Source: Charina bottae (lineage: Eukaryota; Chordata; Lepidosauria; Squamata; Charinaidae). From it: a stretch of 64,000 nucleotides of DNA. Every line of letters starts with the position of its first letter. The first letter of the stretch is position 1. Below are positions 29,954 through 42,742 of the stretch, one piece after another. The translations under genes and the position numbers were made by a program. Location of the stretch: assembly GCA_023362775.1 (NCBI GenBank), contig JALMGJ010000002.1, positions 56,886,914 through 56,950,913 on the forward strand. The letters are read 5' to 3'. The notes beneath the pieces are model-generated. The model saw nothing but the letters and a program-made list of their open reading frames with translations, was not told the DNA's origin and ran no database searches.

Positions 29954-32900
29954 ATGGACAGTATCAAAAGGCTAAAAGATATGACGCCGGAAGATGAGCC
30001 CCTCAGGTCGGAAGGTGTCCAAAATGCTACTGGGGAAGAGCGGAGGGCAATTCCGAGTAGCTCCAGAAAGTGTGAAACGGCTGGGCCAAAGCCGAAAGGA
30101 CGCTCAGTTGTGGATGTGTCTGGAAGTGGAAGGAAAGTCCGATGCTGTAAAGAACAATATTGCATAGGAACCTGGAATGTAAGAACTATGAATCAAGGTA
30201 AGCTGGATGTGGTCAAACATGAGATGACAAGATTGAACATCGACATATTGGGAATCAGCGAACTAAAATGGACAGGAATGGGCGAATTTAATTCAGGAGA
30301 CCATTATATATACTACTGTGGGCAAGAATCCCTTAGAAGAAATGGAGTAGCTCTCATAGTCAATAAAAGAGTGGGAAAGGCAGTACTGGGGTACAACCTC
30401 AAAAACGACAGAATGCTTTCAGTTCGAATCCAAGGCAAACCATTCAACATCACAGTGATCCAAGTCTATGCCCCAACCACTGATGCCAAAGAAGCTGAAG
30501 TTGACCGGTTCTATGAAGACCTACAACACCTTCTAGAACTAACACCAAAAAAAGATGTCCTTTTCATCATAGGGGACTGGAATGCTAAGGTAGGAAGTCA
30601 AAAAATAACCGGAATAACAGGCAAGTTCGGCCTCGGAGTAAAAAATGAAGCAGGGCAAAGGCTAATAGAGTTTTGTCAAGAGAACACGCTGGTCATAGCA
30701 AACACTCTTTTCCAACAACACAAGAGACGACTCTACACATGGACATCACCAGATGGTCAATACCGAAATCAGATTGATTATATACTTTGCAGCCAAAGAT
30801 GGAGAAGCTCTATACAATCAGCAAAAACAAGACCTGGAGCTGACTGTGGCTCAGATCATGAGCTTCTTATTGCAAAATTTAGGCTTAAATTGAAGAATGT
30901 AGAGAAAAGCACTAGACCAATCAGGTATGACCTAAATCATATCCCTTATGAATATACAGTGGAAGTGAGGAATAGATTTAAAGGATTAGATCTGGTAGAC
31001 AGAGTGCCTGAAGAACTATGGATGGAGGTTCGTAACATTGTACAGGAGGCAGCAACTAAAACCATCCCAAAGAAAAAGAAATGCAAGAAAGCAAAGTGGC
31101 TGACTGATGAGGCTTTACAAATAGCTGAGGGAAGAAGGGAAGCAAAAGGCAAGGGAGAAAGGGAAAGATATAAACAACTGAATGCAGAATTCCAGAGAAT
31201 AGCAAGGAGAGATAAGAAGGCCTTCTTAAATGAACAATGCAAAGAAATCGAGGAAAACAATAGAATGGGGAAGACTAGAGATCTCTTCAAGAAAATCGGA
31301 GATATCAAGGGAACGTTTTGTGCAAAGATGGGCATGATAAAGGACAAAAAAGGCAGGGACCTAACAGAAGCAGAAGAGATTAAGAAGAGGTGGCAAGAAT
31401 ACACAGAAGAACTATACAAGAAAGATATTAATATCCCTGATAAATACGATGGTGTGGTCACTGACCTTGAGCCGGACATCCTAGAGAGTGAAGTCAAGTG
31501 GGCCTTAGGAAGCATTACTAACAACAAAGCTAGCGGAGAAGACAGTATCCCAGCTGAGCTATTTAAAATCCTAAAAGATGATGCTGTTAAAGCGCTGCAC
31601 TCAATATGCCAACAAATTTGGAAAACTCAACAGTGGCCACAGGATTGGAAAAGGTCAGTTTACGTTCCAATTCCAAAGAAAGGCAATGCCAAAGAATGTT
31701 CAAACTACCGTACAATTGCGCTCATTTCACATGCCAGCAAGGTTATGCTCAAAATCCTACAAGCTAGGCTTCAGCAGCATGTGAACCGAGAACTACCAGA
31801 AGTGCAAGCTGGGTTTCGAAGAGGCAGAGGAACTAGAGATCAGATTGCCAACATTCGCTGGATCATGGAAAAAGCAAGAGAGTTCCAGAAAAACATCTAC
31901 TTCTGCTTCATTGACTACGTTAAAGCCTTTGATTGTGTGGATCACAACAAACTGTGGCAAATTCTTAAAGAGATGGGAGTACCAGACCACCTTACCTGTC
32001 TCCTGAGAAACCTGTATGTGGGTCAAGAAGCAATAGTTAGAACCGGACATGGAACAACCGACTGGTTCAAAATTGGGAAAGGAGTACGACAAGGCTGTAT
32101 ATTATCACCCTGCTTATTTAACTTATATGCAGAGTACATCATGAGAAATGCCGGGCTGGATGAATCACAAGTTAAGATTGCCGGGAAAAATATCAACAAC
32201 CTCAGATATGCAGACGATACCACCCTAATGGCAGAAAGTGAAGAGGAACTAAAGAGCCTCTTGATGAGGGTGAAAGAGGAGAGTGCAAAAGCTGGCTTGA
32301 AACTCAACATTAAAAAAACCCAGATCATGGCATCTGGTCCCATCACTTCCTGGCAAATAGAAGGGGAAGAAATGGAAGCAGTGATAGATTTTATTTTCTT
32401 GGGCTCCAAGATCACCGCAGACGGTGACTGCAGCCATGAAATTAAAAGACGCTTGCTCCTTGGAAGGAAAGCTATGGCAAACCTAGACAGCATATTAAAA
32501 AGCAGAGACATCACCTTGCCGACAAAGGTCCGTATAGTTAAAGCTATGGTTTTTCCAGTAGCAATGTATGGCTGTGAGAGTTGGACCATAAGGAAGGCTG
32601 AGCGCTGAAGAATTGATGCTTTCGAGCTGTGGTGCTGGAGAAGACTCTTGAGAGTCCCTTGGACTGCAAGGAGGTCAAACCAGTCAATCCTAAAGGAAAT
32701 CAACCCTGACTGCTCATTGGAAGGACAGATGCTGAAGCTGAAACTCAAATACTTTGGCCACCTAATGAGAAGAGAGGACTCACTGGAAAAGACCCTGATG
32801 CTGGGAAAGATTGAGGGCAAAAGGAGAAGGGGACGGCAGAGGATGAGATGGTTAGATAGCATCACCGATGTAATGAACATGAATTTGAGTAAACTCCGAG

Positions 32901-32977
32901 AGACAGTGGAGGACAGGAAGGCCTGGCGTGCTATGGTCCATGAGGTCACGAAGAGTCGGACACGACTGAACGACTGA
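29954..32977 (+). pseudogene. BovB ORF2: endonuclease-reverse transcriptase with one stop
   Basis: I chose ATG 29954 because it aligns with the start of the intact copy at 17376; the open frame extends a little further upstream without an ATG. The endonuclease keeps GTWNVRTM, SELKWTGMGEF, GDWNAKVG, IDYILCSQRW and the catalytic SDHELL. The RT keeps FIDYVKAFDCVDH, KGVRQGCILSPCLFN and YADD at 32217-32228. A single TGA at 32606-32608 sits where the other copy encodes Arg (CGA) just before IDAFELWCW. The same frame then continues to a stop at 32975-32977. A CGA to TGA change is typical CpG decay. The protein would lose about its last 120 residues, the C-terminal region after the RT, so it is probably not functional unless the stop is read through. 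Confidence 0.93.
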
Positions 32978-32996
32978 ACAACAAAATCAGAGCATT

Positions 32997-33394
32997 ATAA
33001 TCTTACATTAAATAGAAATGCAGTGGAATAGATTAGGCATTATATTAATTTGTAATTCAGCTTTGTCCAACCTGGTCTCTCCAGGATGTACTGAGACTAC
33101 AGTTCCTACAGAATTTAGTCAGCAAAGCTTTGGATGAACATCCTTTGTGATATGGGTTTATGTAGGAAATCGTCAGTGTGATTTCACTGTTGTAAGTGAG
33201 GGAAATGGCAGCTTCAAAGATTGTGAATACAGAATTAGGAAGAGGTAAATAAATTCAGTTCATATTTAAAATGTGAATTTACCTAATTTATACCTGCTGT
33301 AATTATACCTTAATAAAACAATTATCCTTTGATAATGACCTCCTTAATTTTGTAATACAATTTGGTGAATAATAAATTCATATGGAATTGCATT
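32997..33394. other. No gene recognised
   Basis: AT-rich spacer between BovB and an L2/CR1-like copy. Confidence 0.5.
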
Positions 33395-35165
33395 TTTAGG
33401 AAAAGTGGACCCGTGGAAGTGGACAGGATCCTCCGGACTGTAAATGCCACCACTTGTCATCTAGACCCATGCCACTCCTGGCTGATGAAGGCAGCCTGGG
33501 AGGTGACATATGCTTGGGTCCAGGTGATGGTTAATACATCCTTGAGAGAGGGGGTGTTTCCGGCTGCCTTTAAGGAGGCACTGGTGCACCCCCTCCTCAA
33601 GAAACCATCGTCAGACCCTACTGTGCTGGACAATTTTTGTCCAGTCTCCCACCTCCTGTTTTTGGGGAAGGTGGTTGAGAAGGTGGTGGCGTTGCAACTC
33701 CAGAGGATTCTGGATGAAACGGATTATCTAGACCCCTTCCAGTCAGGTTTCAGGCCTGGATATGGGACAGAAACTGCATTGGTCATGCTTATGGTTGATC
33801 TCTGGCGGGAGCGGGATGGGGGCAGTGCATCCATCCTGGCTCTTCTTGACCTCTCAGTGGCTTTCTATACTATTGACCATGGTATCCTTTTGGGGCAGCT
33901 CAGGGAGTTGGGGGTGGGTGGCATGGTTTTGTGCTGGTTCACCTCCTTCCTCTGAGGCCAATCCCAATCAGTGGTGATAAGAAGTTAGAGACCCGACCCT
34001 CGAGCCCTCCTTTGTGGGGTGCCGCAGGGTTTGGTTCTCTCTCCTCTCCTATTCAACATCTACATGAAACCACTGGGTGAGGCCATCTGTCACCACGGGA
34101 TGAGGTATCATCAGCATACTGATGATACCCAATTATACATCTCTGTCCTGGGTGAAGTAAGTAATGCAGTGACTGCCCTCTCTCGGTGCCTGGGGTCTAG
34201 ATGGGGAACAACAGGCTTCGGCTGAACCCTGGTAAGACAGAGTGGCTGTGGGTTAATGGCTCCTCTATATCCGGGAAATTGTAATCTTTAGTTCTAGATG
34301 GGGTTGCACTGCCCCAGACAGACCCGGTGCAGAATCTGGGGGTTCTTCTGGACTCACAACTCCTGCTCGAAGAGCAGGTGGCAGTTGTGGCCAGAAGGGC
34401 CTTTGCCTAACTTCATGTTCTGTGACAGTTACACCCTTTCCTGGATCGAGAAGCCCTCCAAACAGTCACTCATGCCCTGGTCATCTCCCATATAGACTAT
34501 TGTAATGCATTCTACATGGGGCTACCCTTGAAGAGTATCCGGAAGCTTCAGCTAGTCCAGAATGCAGCTGCGTGGACAATTCTTGGTGCCCCAAGATCGG
34601 CACAGGTGGCACCATTGCTACGCGAGTTGCATTGGGTGCCAGTTTGCTTCCAGGTCCAATTCAAGGTGTTGGTGATCACCTTTAAAGCCCTACATGGCAT
34701 GGGTCCAGGTTACCTGAGGGACCGTCTCATCCCCATGACATCGACCCGTACTACTCGGTGATGCAGAGAGGGCATGTTACGGACCCCGTCTGTAAGAGAA
34801 TTGACAGTGTCCAGGAAGCAGGCCTTCTCTGCCCCCAGAGGTGAGACAGGCCCCATCACTCCTTATCTTCCGGAAGAACCTGAAGACTTGGCTTTGCCAT
34901 CTTGCCTGAGGCAGGAAGGGGAGTACTTATTCTTGGGGGTGGCTGGCGCCTTAGAGCTCTCCTCACTGAATTAGAACTTTTATGGCCACTTGGATTTTAT
35001 ATTTATATTTATTTTTACTTTTATATTTATATTTGGTAATTTTGTATTTATATTTTAGATGTTATTTATGCTTATTGTTTTAATGTGCTTGTTACTGTAA
35101 ACTGCCCAGAGTCCCTCTTTTAGGGGGAGATGGGCAGGGGCAAAATTTGAATAAATAAATAAATA
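33395..35165 (+). pseudogene. L2/CR1-like LINE, 5' truncated, frameshifted RT, 3' end present
   Basis: This is a second member of the family at 1505. Frames at 33362-33955, 34019-34225 and 34516-34761 cover RT fingers (PFQSGFRPGYGTETALV), a motif-A remnant (LDLSVAFYTIDHG, catalytic Asp changed to Tyr in the FDT box), motif B (GLVLSPLLFNIYMKPLG) and YHQHTDDTQLYI, where YADD has become HTDD. The C terminus (LRELHWVPVCFQVQFKVL) follows. Stops and shifts break it at about 33954, 34200 and 34270-34410. The 3' UTR ends with AACTGCCCAGAGTCCC, GGGGGAGATGGGCAG and an AATAAATAAATAAATAAG tail, which defines the family's 3' end. No clear target duplication. Confidence 0.8.
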
Positions 35166-37378
35166 AGTGAAAATAATAAGGAAAAAAATAGCATACAAAA
35201 AACCCATTTAATATGGCAAAACTGTTTGCAAACATATGTTAAGTTTTTTTAAGATCAAACTTATATAGAACAATATTGAATAAACTAAAGAATGGGAATG
35301 AATGAAAATGATCATATGGGTTTCTTAACCTCATCCTATATATTTTTGGCTATAATCTGGATTGGAACCATACAGAAATGTTAAGATTTCCCATCTATTG
35401 TCGACTGATTCTCCTGGTAAAAGAGAACTGAAGACAAAATGCTAATGTTATTCCAGATCAAAAGTGGAACATTAGCAAACAAGTTTATTTAAAAGTATAT
35501 TTTATTAATTATAAGGATCTTAATTTTTACCATGATATTCAACATATGCCCTATTGACTAGTCTAAATTCAAGCATAATATATACAATCAACATAGTTAA
35601 AACCTACGTACATATTTCTTAGCCCTTATGGGACTTTGTCATTTAATAAAGCAGATGAGACATTATTGAATACTACCCAATATAACATAAGAATGAAAGG
35701 GATTATTACTCAGTTCTTTCTTCTTGTATTCTTGAAATGGAGGAGTATTGAAATACTTTTCCTATCTAACTTCTGAAGATAGTACTGTCCAGCTGTTCCT
35801 ATTGCTACTCCTATAATGTAACATCTTCATCTCTTTCACTGGTGCTACAGCACTACACAGTCACCAGCATTAAGCCTCACTGAAGTGGGACTTATTGCTA
35901 AGTATACATATCTAGGATTACACAGTAGATTTGTTTTTTTCTTTAGTAACTCAGAAGTGTTGTCTGTCCACTTCAACTACTGTGCATAATTGGTTTATCT
36001 TACATGGAACTGGTGATCTGTCTCTTTGAGTTAATATATTTGTCTTCAGTGAAATGCTTGTTAAGATAGTTTTAAAGGTTTTTTTCTCCTTAAAACAAAA
36101 CAAAACCAAAACCTCAGCATGTTTGTTGCATTTTTTTCCTTGGTGCATGTCTATAAATATCATTTCACTCATAAGAAATAAAATGTTCTCCTCCATGACT
36201 CTTATTTGAAAAATAAGTTGTTATCTCGTTCTCCCTTAAGGGAAAATCCAGTCTTTTCTTGCTAGCATCTATTTTTGAGAACACAAAATATATCCTTGTT
36301 GAATCTGGCTCCCTTCTACTCAAATCCTAGTTTAATCAGTTTCACAAACACCCATGTACTAGTGAGAAATAGATTAGAATAACTCTTGACACAGTCAGCA
36401 TCTTTATATGCTACCTCTGCCAACAAAGTGAAAGCAAAATGGATTTTAAAAACATCCTCAGCATACATACACATTATTTCTCCCATGTTGTTTGTTTCTG
36501 CTACACATTACATCTATTTACCCAAGTAGTCGCTGCACTCAGAAGGCAGCCGCGTGGTCTATTTTGAGGTATATCACAAGGTGAGCTGAATAAGAGGAAG
36601 TGAATTCTCTCTCTGCCTGCTTTTCATTCTTATGCTTCATTGCTTCAAATATCTTTCTTTTCAGCCAGGCTTAGTGCTAGTTCAGCTATTAGCTGGGAAA
36701 AAAAACATTGAAGAAATAGCACACAGAGAAGTAAAGCGGGAAGAAGAAGATTCAGTGCCCCTCACCCACAGCCTCCTTTTGATGATAAAGCTTTTTCTTT
36801 TTCTTCCATGCTTTATATCTTTCAGGACTGAGAAGATGAGAAATGAGCAGACAAGGCTAAAAGAGTACTTGTATGTGTCATAAATATGATTGCTATAATA
36901 TTTCCACAATATTGGACTTGGGCCTAAATTAATATTTCTGTTCAGCTATGCAGCTGTCTGGAGGTCCTTGGAGAAAAAAATGTTATCTAAATACAGTCTA
37001 TCAGTCCTATGGAGTCTATGTTCTAAAATCTAAAATAATCCATCAAAATAGTGCTTCAGGAACAAATGTAAGAGGCTTGTTTCTATCGGGCTCATTAATG
37101 TAACCACTTCTGAATCTGAATAACAGCCTTCTTTATAGTGGTTAAATAACTTAACTGGTTATAACTTTAAATTGGCAAAATAAAGATGCATACCCAGAAA
37201 TGTGCAACTTTGGGGGTATAATGCAAGTGGGTGATGAACTAGGAAAACTCATTGTGCCTGTAAGGTTGTAGGAAATAAAAGAAGACGACAATGAAGAAGG
37301 TGGTCAAGGTAATTCTTGGAAGTTCTTGGAAAAGCTGTGTGATAAGACAAGTGAAGATGGTGAGTGTGTGTCTATACC
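35166..37378. other. No gene recognised
   Basis: AT-rich sequence. Frames at 35951-36196 (minus) and 36632-36883 (plus) have no recognisable domain. Confidence 0.5.
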
Positions 37379-38030
37379 AGCCTTTCTCAATCTTCTGAGC
37401 CTGGAGGAACCCTTGAAATATTTTTCAGGCCTCGGGGAACCCCTGTACATTCAGGCTCAAATATAGGCCAGAAGTTACAAAATTATTATATTCGTTTCAT
37501 GTGTACGCCTGTATATATGTATTAATAGTGTTCTTAGGAGGGGCGTGGTGGCTCAGCGGGTAAGACGCCAGGCTTGTCGATCAGAAGATCACAAGTTCAG
37601 AGGTTCGAATACCTAGCCCTGCATGCGGAGTGAGCTCCCGCACTAGCTCCAGCTCTTGCCAACCTAGCAATTCGAAAGCATGCAAATGCAAGTAGATTAA
37701 TAGGTACCACTTCGGTGGGTAGGTAACAGCATTCTGCGCGTGTCATGCGGCCACATGACTGTGGAAGCATCTTTGGACAACGCTGGCTCTTCGGCTAACA
37801 AACGGAGATGAGCACCGGCCCCTAGAGTCGGACACGACTACACAAATGTGCAGGGGGAACCTTTACCTTTATCTTTTTAGTGTTCTTAGACTGAAAATAA
37901 AGAATGAAACTTACTTCTTTAATGTGAAGTTTCCCGAATTTGAAATAATTTTTTAAATAAATTGTGATCTCCCAGGGAACCCCTAGTGACCTCTCATGGA
38001 ACCCTCATTGAGAAACCCTGGTCCATACTG
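37379..38030. repeat. Palindromic repeat (MITE-like) carrying a SINE
   Basis: The left end CCAGCCTTTCTCAATCTTCT with GGAGGAACCC resembles the reverse complement of the right end (ATGGAACCC then TCATTGAGAAACCCTGG). This gives imperfect inverted ends of the type found in small DNA transposons. The Sauria SINE at 37538-37877 splits it. No protein is encoded. Confidence 0.45.
37538..37877 (+). mobile_element. Sauria-type SINE with 12-bp TSD
   Basis: The best preserved of the three copies. A box region is GGTGGCTCAGCGGGTAAGAC, B box GAGGTTCGAATACC, body AATTCGAAAGCATGC and AGGTACCACTTCGG, 3' tail CTAGAGTCGGACACGACTAC, then AACCTTTACCTTT. TAGTGTTCTTAG at 37526-37537 and 37878-37889 is the target duplication. 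The 16-base block AGAGTCGGACACGACT is identical to the BovB 3' end at 32952-32967. Confidence 0.9.
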
Positions 38031-38966
38031 TCTGTCCCTAGAAATTGAACCCAATTCAAAATCATTTAATTAACTAAAGAAAAGGTAATGGAAGGTTTGG
38101 AAACCTTCACTTACCATATACCAAGCCATAAATAGTTTGATTTTGACTTACTGCATTACACTGTCAATTGTGGTTTACTCCAAACCATGTTTGAACTCAG
38201 TCATTGTGTATTGCCTTAATACAGATCATGGATTTTTTCTTGTGGCTATTATAGCTATCTCTGCTTTTTGAATTAGCTTATGTGACATTGTATATATCTC
38301 TTAAAAATCACTTATAACTTATTTTTCCTCCAAAGAATTCAGGCAATTATTGTAGGCAGAAGCCATTTTAATAACAATTGAATTTGTATATGACAAAGGT
38401 AACTGATTCAGATAGAGTTGCTGAGACTCACAAGCTAGTTCAACAAGTAGACACATTGGGAAGCAAAAGCATGCTGGAAAGATGGGTTACTTGAAACACT
38501 CCTAATTTTGCTGAATAGCCTCTGCATAAGCATTCATGTTTACTTTATGGCCAACATAAGAAATATTCATGTACTGTAAATCATATTATATTATAGAGAA
38601 TATTGCAATGATAGATTCTACCATCAAACAGTATTATTTTTTCCCCAGAAGTATTGGGAAATGAAATTTAACTGAAATCAATGGCATTAACATATAAATA
38701 TCTATCTCCCTAATCATTACAAGTTTATTCAGAAGGATGCACAATTGAGTATAATGGGCTGTAAACTCAAATAATGAAGTACTGTATAAGACTACAGTTT
38801 ATCTTATACAAGTGGGGTGTTAGTAAAAAGGGAGAGAAAACTTGTCTCAGGAAACAGATGAAGATGGGCAATCAAGGAGAGGTGAGTAGTAATAGCAGCT
38901 GAGGGTAAGTTTGACTCCTGGTGACTACAAAGACACCTCCATGTAGGTGTTTCCCCCCCCCTCTAG

Positions 38967-39027
38967 AGCAGTGTTTCTCAACCTTGACAATTTTAAGATG
39001 TGTGGACTTCAACTCCCAGAATTCTTC
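38967..39027 (-). repeat. Short dispersed repeat (reverse copy of 13329-13396)
   Basis: GTGTTTCTCAACCTTGACAA and GATGTGTGGACTTCAACTCC are the reverse complement of the block at 13329-13396. Confidence 0.55.
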
Positions 39028-39280
39028 TATACTCTATAAAAGTAGTTTGCCATATCTTCTTCTAAGACCTTTTTTCAACTTTTCAACCCTAACCTGCAGG
39101 CCTGGGATTTCCTGGTAGTCTTTCATTCAACCCTGCTTACTTTTTTTTGAAGATTAGCCAAAATCAGCTAGGTGCTGCAGAGACATGTTCTACTTCATAT
39201 ATAGATGGATGGGTGGAGTGGAAGAGGATGTTTAATAGCAGCAAGAATCTAGTGTCGGGCTGGGTCACACATGTAGCTGT

Positions 39281-39352
39281 GATAACCGCCCAGAGTCTAC
39301 CATGGTGGAGATGGGCGGGGATAAATCCAAATAATAAATAAAATAAAATAAA
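39281..39352 (+). repeat. L2/CR1-like LINE 3' end fragment
   Basis: GATAACCGCCCAGAGTC, GGAGATGGGCGGGG and an AATAAATAAAATAAAATAAA tail match the family 3' end. Confidence 0.75.
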
Positions 39353-39631
39353 CAGTGCTGATTACATGATGGAAGTGTAACTTAAGGCCTTCCTCCTATT
39401 GTTAAAAATGAATCTCAACCCTCCTCATCTGTTGTTGTGCTGGCTGGGAATCCTGGGAGTTATAGTTTATCAACAATAGAGGACCAGAGTTTCCCTCCCT
39501 TTAATTTAATCCATTGTGAGATGGTAGCTGAGCTGTTAATATTTCTCCTCTTCTTTGCTATCTCTCTTTTTATCAACAATCCATCAGCTAGAAGCCCAGT
39601 ACAGGCATCAGCTACAAAGTGGTGAAAGAGT

Positions 39632-39676
<45 letters not shown>
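39632..39676. repeat. (ATC)n microsatellite
   Basis: Fifteen ATC units in a row. Confidence 0.95.
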
Positions 39677-39677
<1 letters not shown>

Positions 39678-40905
39678 CTCTCTCATCCATGTGGAAGTAG
39701 TAGTACTTTTGCAATTAAACCAACCAATCAACCTGCAGTTGCATTGCAAAACACTTAGGAAAGAAAGTAAAACATCTGCAGTTTGTGACTAGGCTCATCT
39801 TGAAAGATAAAGGAACTTTTAATTGGCTAGTACTTTCCTGTTACAAATAGCTATAGGTTTAACACTTTATGTTTAATGGATAATCTCAGGAATTATTTCT
39901 AGGAGCTACCAAGAAAGTTATTAGTATGCTAATCAGCACTGCAGAGTAAATTGGTTATAGAATTGGGATAGACAAGAAAAATCCAATGTCAGGAAGCCTT
40001 TTCTGGAAATTATAATATTAGGTCTGCCTTCCCTTTGTAGGTTGTTTGCATCCCAATTCACAATCGGCACTGCATAGCTATTAAACTCACCAGGGGCTGT
40101 ATAACTAAATTATTATACCAGTCTAGAAGCTCTTAAGAGTAAGATATTATGGCCACTCTTTAATATACAGCCGGAAAAAAATGTGCTTTGAAGTGAAGAA
40201 AGCAAAAAAAGAACCACGAACCAACCATGAATATTTCACTAAATCACAACTCTTATATTTTTCATCCTGTAATTGGTATGTAGAGTATTGTTATTCTGAG
40301 AATGTGAAGAAAAAAAGAAATACAATAAAGTGATTCTATTTATTTGCCTGTCAATTTCAGGGTTCTTATCTTGGATAATCATAGACACAATTGATGTAAG
40401 ATGTTTATAATGGATCAATCAATGCAGATCAAATAAATATTGTCCACTAAATGTTTTTTTTCCTCTGTTACCCACTGTTTTGATAGTGGTGCAAGAAATC
40501 TGAATTGCAAGAAAAATGTTCCAAAATGGCAATTACATTTGCAGTGTAACAAGTTACATTTCCATTTTATAGCATTTATATTGCTTTGCCACAAATATAA
40601 AGTACACAGCAACTCAAAGAGATTATAATGAAAACTGCCTAAGTGAACCACCAAGTGCCTTGCAAGGAAACATGGCAGAAAAGGTCCAATTAAACCCAAT
40701 CAGTTTCATGTAGCAAATAAGAATGGTAACTGAAGGAAGAGACATCAAACAGAGGGGGATTCCAGACTCAAAATAACTACAGTAAAGGGGATGCTTTCCG
40801 AGATTTCAGGAAATGAGGCTGTATTTAAAAGCTGTGTCTCTAACCTAGATAAAGACAACACTGCACTCCCTTTCATTTTCAACATGCTGCCACTGCAGTG
40901 ATTAT

Positions 40906-41154
40906 TGTTGTTATATTATTCCTTGAGGAGTAAGTCACAGCAATAAAGCCTTATTAGGTAAGCACCTGAAAACTTTAAAAAGGTCAAGCAGCACATGATC
41001 CAGGCTGAAGAGTATAAAATAACCTGCCTGCCTGCCCCGCCCCGCCCCGCTCACTGCTTCTGTTTTCTACATCTGTTTGTTTCTACTCCTGCTTGCTTCT
41101 GCTACTTATCTTTCTGGTATGTGGATTTGTAACACTTCCAGGGATCTGGAAGAG

Positions 41155-41244
<90 letters not shown>

Positions 41245-41433
41245 TAAATTTGTATCACTGCCCATCTCCTCCACACCTGGGGACTCTGGGCGGTTCACAA
41301 ATATTATCTGTTTGAATGAGTAACTAATACAACTGCAACTGATTTTACTACAAATGACTGATGCCATTTATTGGTCTCTGAAGCTAAACATTTTCTGATA
41401 CTCTGCGTGTGCAAGAAAACACACACTCCAACA
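40906..41433 (+). mobile_element. Solo Copia LTR with internal insertion
   Basis: It starts TGTTGTTATATTATTCC and ends CACACACTCCAACA, like the LTR at 15177-15512. ATTAT at 40901-40905 and 41434-41438 is a perfect 5-bp target duplication. It is 528 bp rather than 336 bp. The extra length comes from GC-rich CCCGC repeats near 41031-41050 and an insertion at about 41154-41298 made of (TG)n, (TA)n and an L2/CR1-like 3' end in minus orientation. Recombination between LTRs of a full element is the usual origin. Confidence 0.9.
41155..41300 (-). repeat. L2/CR1-like 3' end with (TG)n(TA)n tail, inside solo LTR
   Basis: (TG)n at 41155-41198 and (TA)n to about 41239 are followed by ACTGCCCATCTCCTCCACAC and GGGGACTCTGGGCGGTT, the reverse complement of the L2/CR1-like 3' end. 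The microsatellite lies where the element's tail should be, so it probably grew from that tail. Confidence 0.75.
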
Positions 41434-41438
41434 ATTAT

Positions 41439-42731
41439 TTCTTTCAGTGTAATTGTGGTTCCATGGTGACCTGTTAAGGGATACAAAGCAGTATCTGTTA
41501 CATTTATAATCCATTCAAGTGGCCCACCAATCTGCAATTATGTAGTAGAAGGTTAAAAGGTTACATATTTTATCTTTTCCCTTCAGAGCAGAAGCATGTT
41601 CAAATATTCCAGTGCTGCAGTAGCTGTAACAGCAAATCACATAGACCATGTCAGGTTCCTTATAATGAAAGAAAACAAAACAAAAAACTTCTTACCACAT
41701 GTACATCTCAGCTTTGGAAGAGTACAGAATTGGAAATAAGAACTGCAGTGAAAATTATCCACCCAGCTAATGTTGACCAAACACTCATTAGACTAAAGGA
41801 AAGGAAGTCAAAGCAAAAATTTCCTACCTGCAAATGCCTTTTTAATACTCAGATGAAAAGGGTAAAATGATACAAAATGATTCTAGATCTTTGAAGAATC
41901 TCAAACGGGAGGGAGAGAGGGAGGCCCAGTGTTTAAGATAAAATTAATAAGGTCAAAATTTAAATGAAGAAAACATGTATGAAATGGCTTTCATAGTACA
42001 TAAAAAGTGTGTTCACAGGCTTGCAGGAAAGAAGCAAACTGATGAGCAGTGGGACTGATCCAACCTGTCTTCCATTATTAGGAGCAACTAAGAGTGGTTG
42101 GTTCTTGGATCATGAAGCAATCTTTGTTCATTTGTCTTTCATCTGCAAACTTCAGCATCATCTTCTCCTTCCCCCACATTTCACAATGTTCTCTAATCCT
42201 CCAGAACAGATGGAGAGGACTAAGATTTAGGGAGAGGGGGGAATTGACAAAGATGCTTCCCCCTTTTTGTATTGAATACTTTTTCTTAATCTTCTTTGCT
42301 GTTGAAAAAAGACTTGGTTGGACCTAACATACTCAAGAATGGCAAATAACAAACTGAAAGTGTGGATTTCAATAAAATGGCTGAACCAAGTTATCTGCTA
42401 ACTAGGTTCTTTACCTACTCTTTAAGAATTTAGTGGAAGGGTCCTCAACTGAAATAACACTATTGCGTTGTTCCTTTGTATGCCTTTGATCAGTGAGTGA
42501 CTTAATGGACATTTTTGTAGTTTGGTCACAGCTAAAGATTTACAAGAAGGCCAGGAATTATATTTTATTTTTAATCTTTTTTTAAGCAGAAAATAATTGA
42601 CTGGTATGTTTGTAATAAAAATTCTAGCATCTTCCAAGATTTATTTTTCCCCAATTATTCTGTACAGTTTCTAGGTCAGATACAATTTAATTTTGGATTT
42701 TATATAGACCTTTTAACAGAAAAATGTAATG
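41439..42731. other. No gene recognised
   Basis: No supported frame. The short frames at 42009-42327 overlap each other and show no domain. Confidence 0.5.
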
Positions 42732-42742
42732 TAAAATATGTA

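Larger units (their letters stand above)
29797..32984 (+). mobile_element. BovB (RTE clade) LINE, full length (3188 bp)
   Basis: AATCAGAGCATT at 29785-29796 is repeated at 32985-32996, a perfect 12-bp target duplication. The 5' end starts with an HDV-like ribozyme fold. The 3' end reads CGGACACGACTGAACGACTG then AACAACAA. It is clearly a different subfamily from the copy at 17240, being closer to my recollection of the ruminant BovB sequence. One nonsense codon is the only coding defect I found. Confidence 0.95.
38031..40900. other. No gene; short repeats only
   Basis: Contains an AAACCATG-type relic near 38110-38240, a reverse copy of the short repeat at 13329 (38967-39027), an L2/CR1-like 3' end (39281-39352) and an (ATC)n run (39632-39676). 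The serine-rich and methionine-rich frames over 39460-39758 are translations of that microsatellite. Confidence 0.5.

Noticed and set aside
32023..32949. 308-residue minus-strand frame over BovB
   Set aside because: It is the antisense shadow of the BovB coding region, serine- and leucine-rich, with no domain.
39460..39758. Poly-Met and poly-Ser frames
   Set aside because: Translations of the (ATC)n microsatellite.
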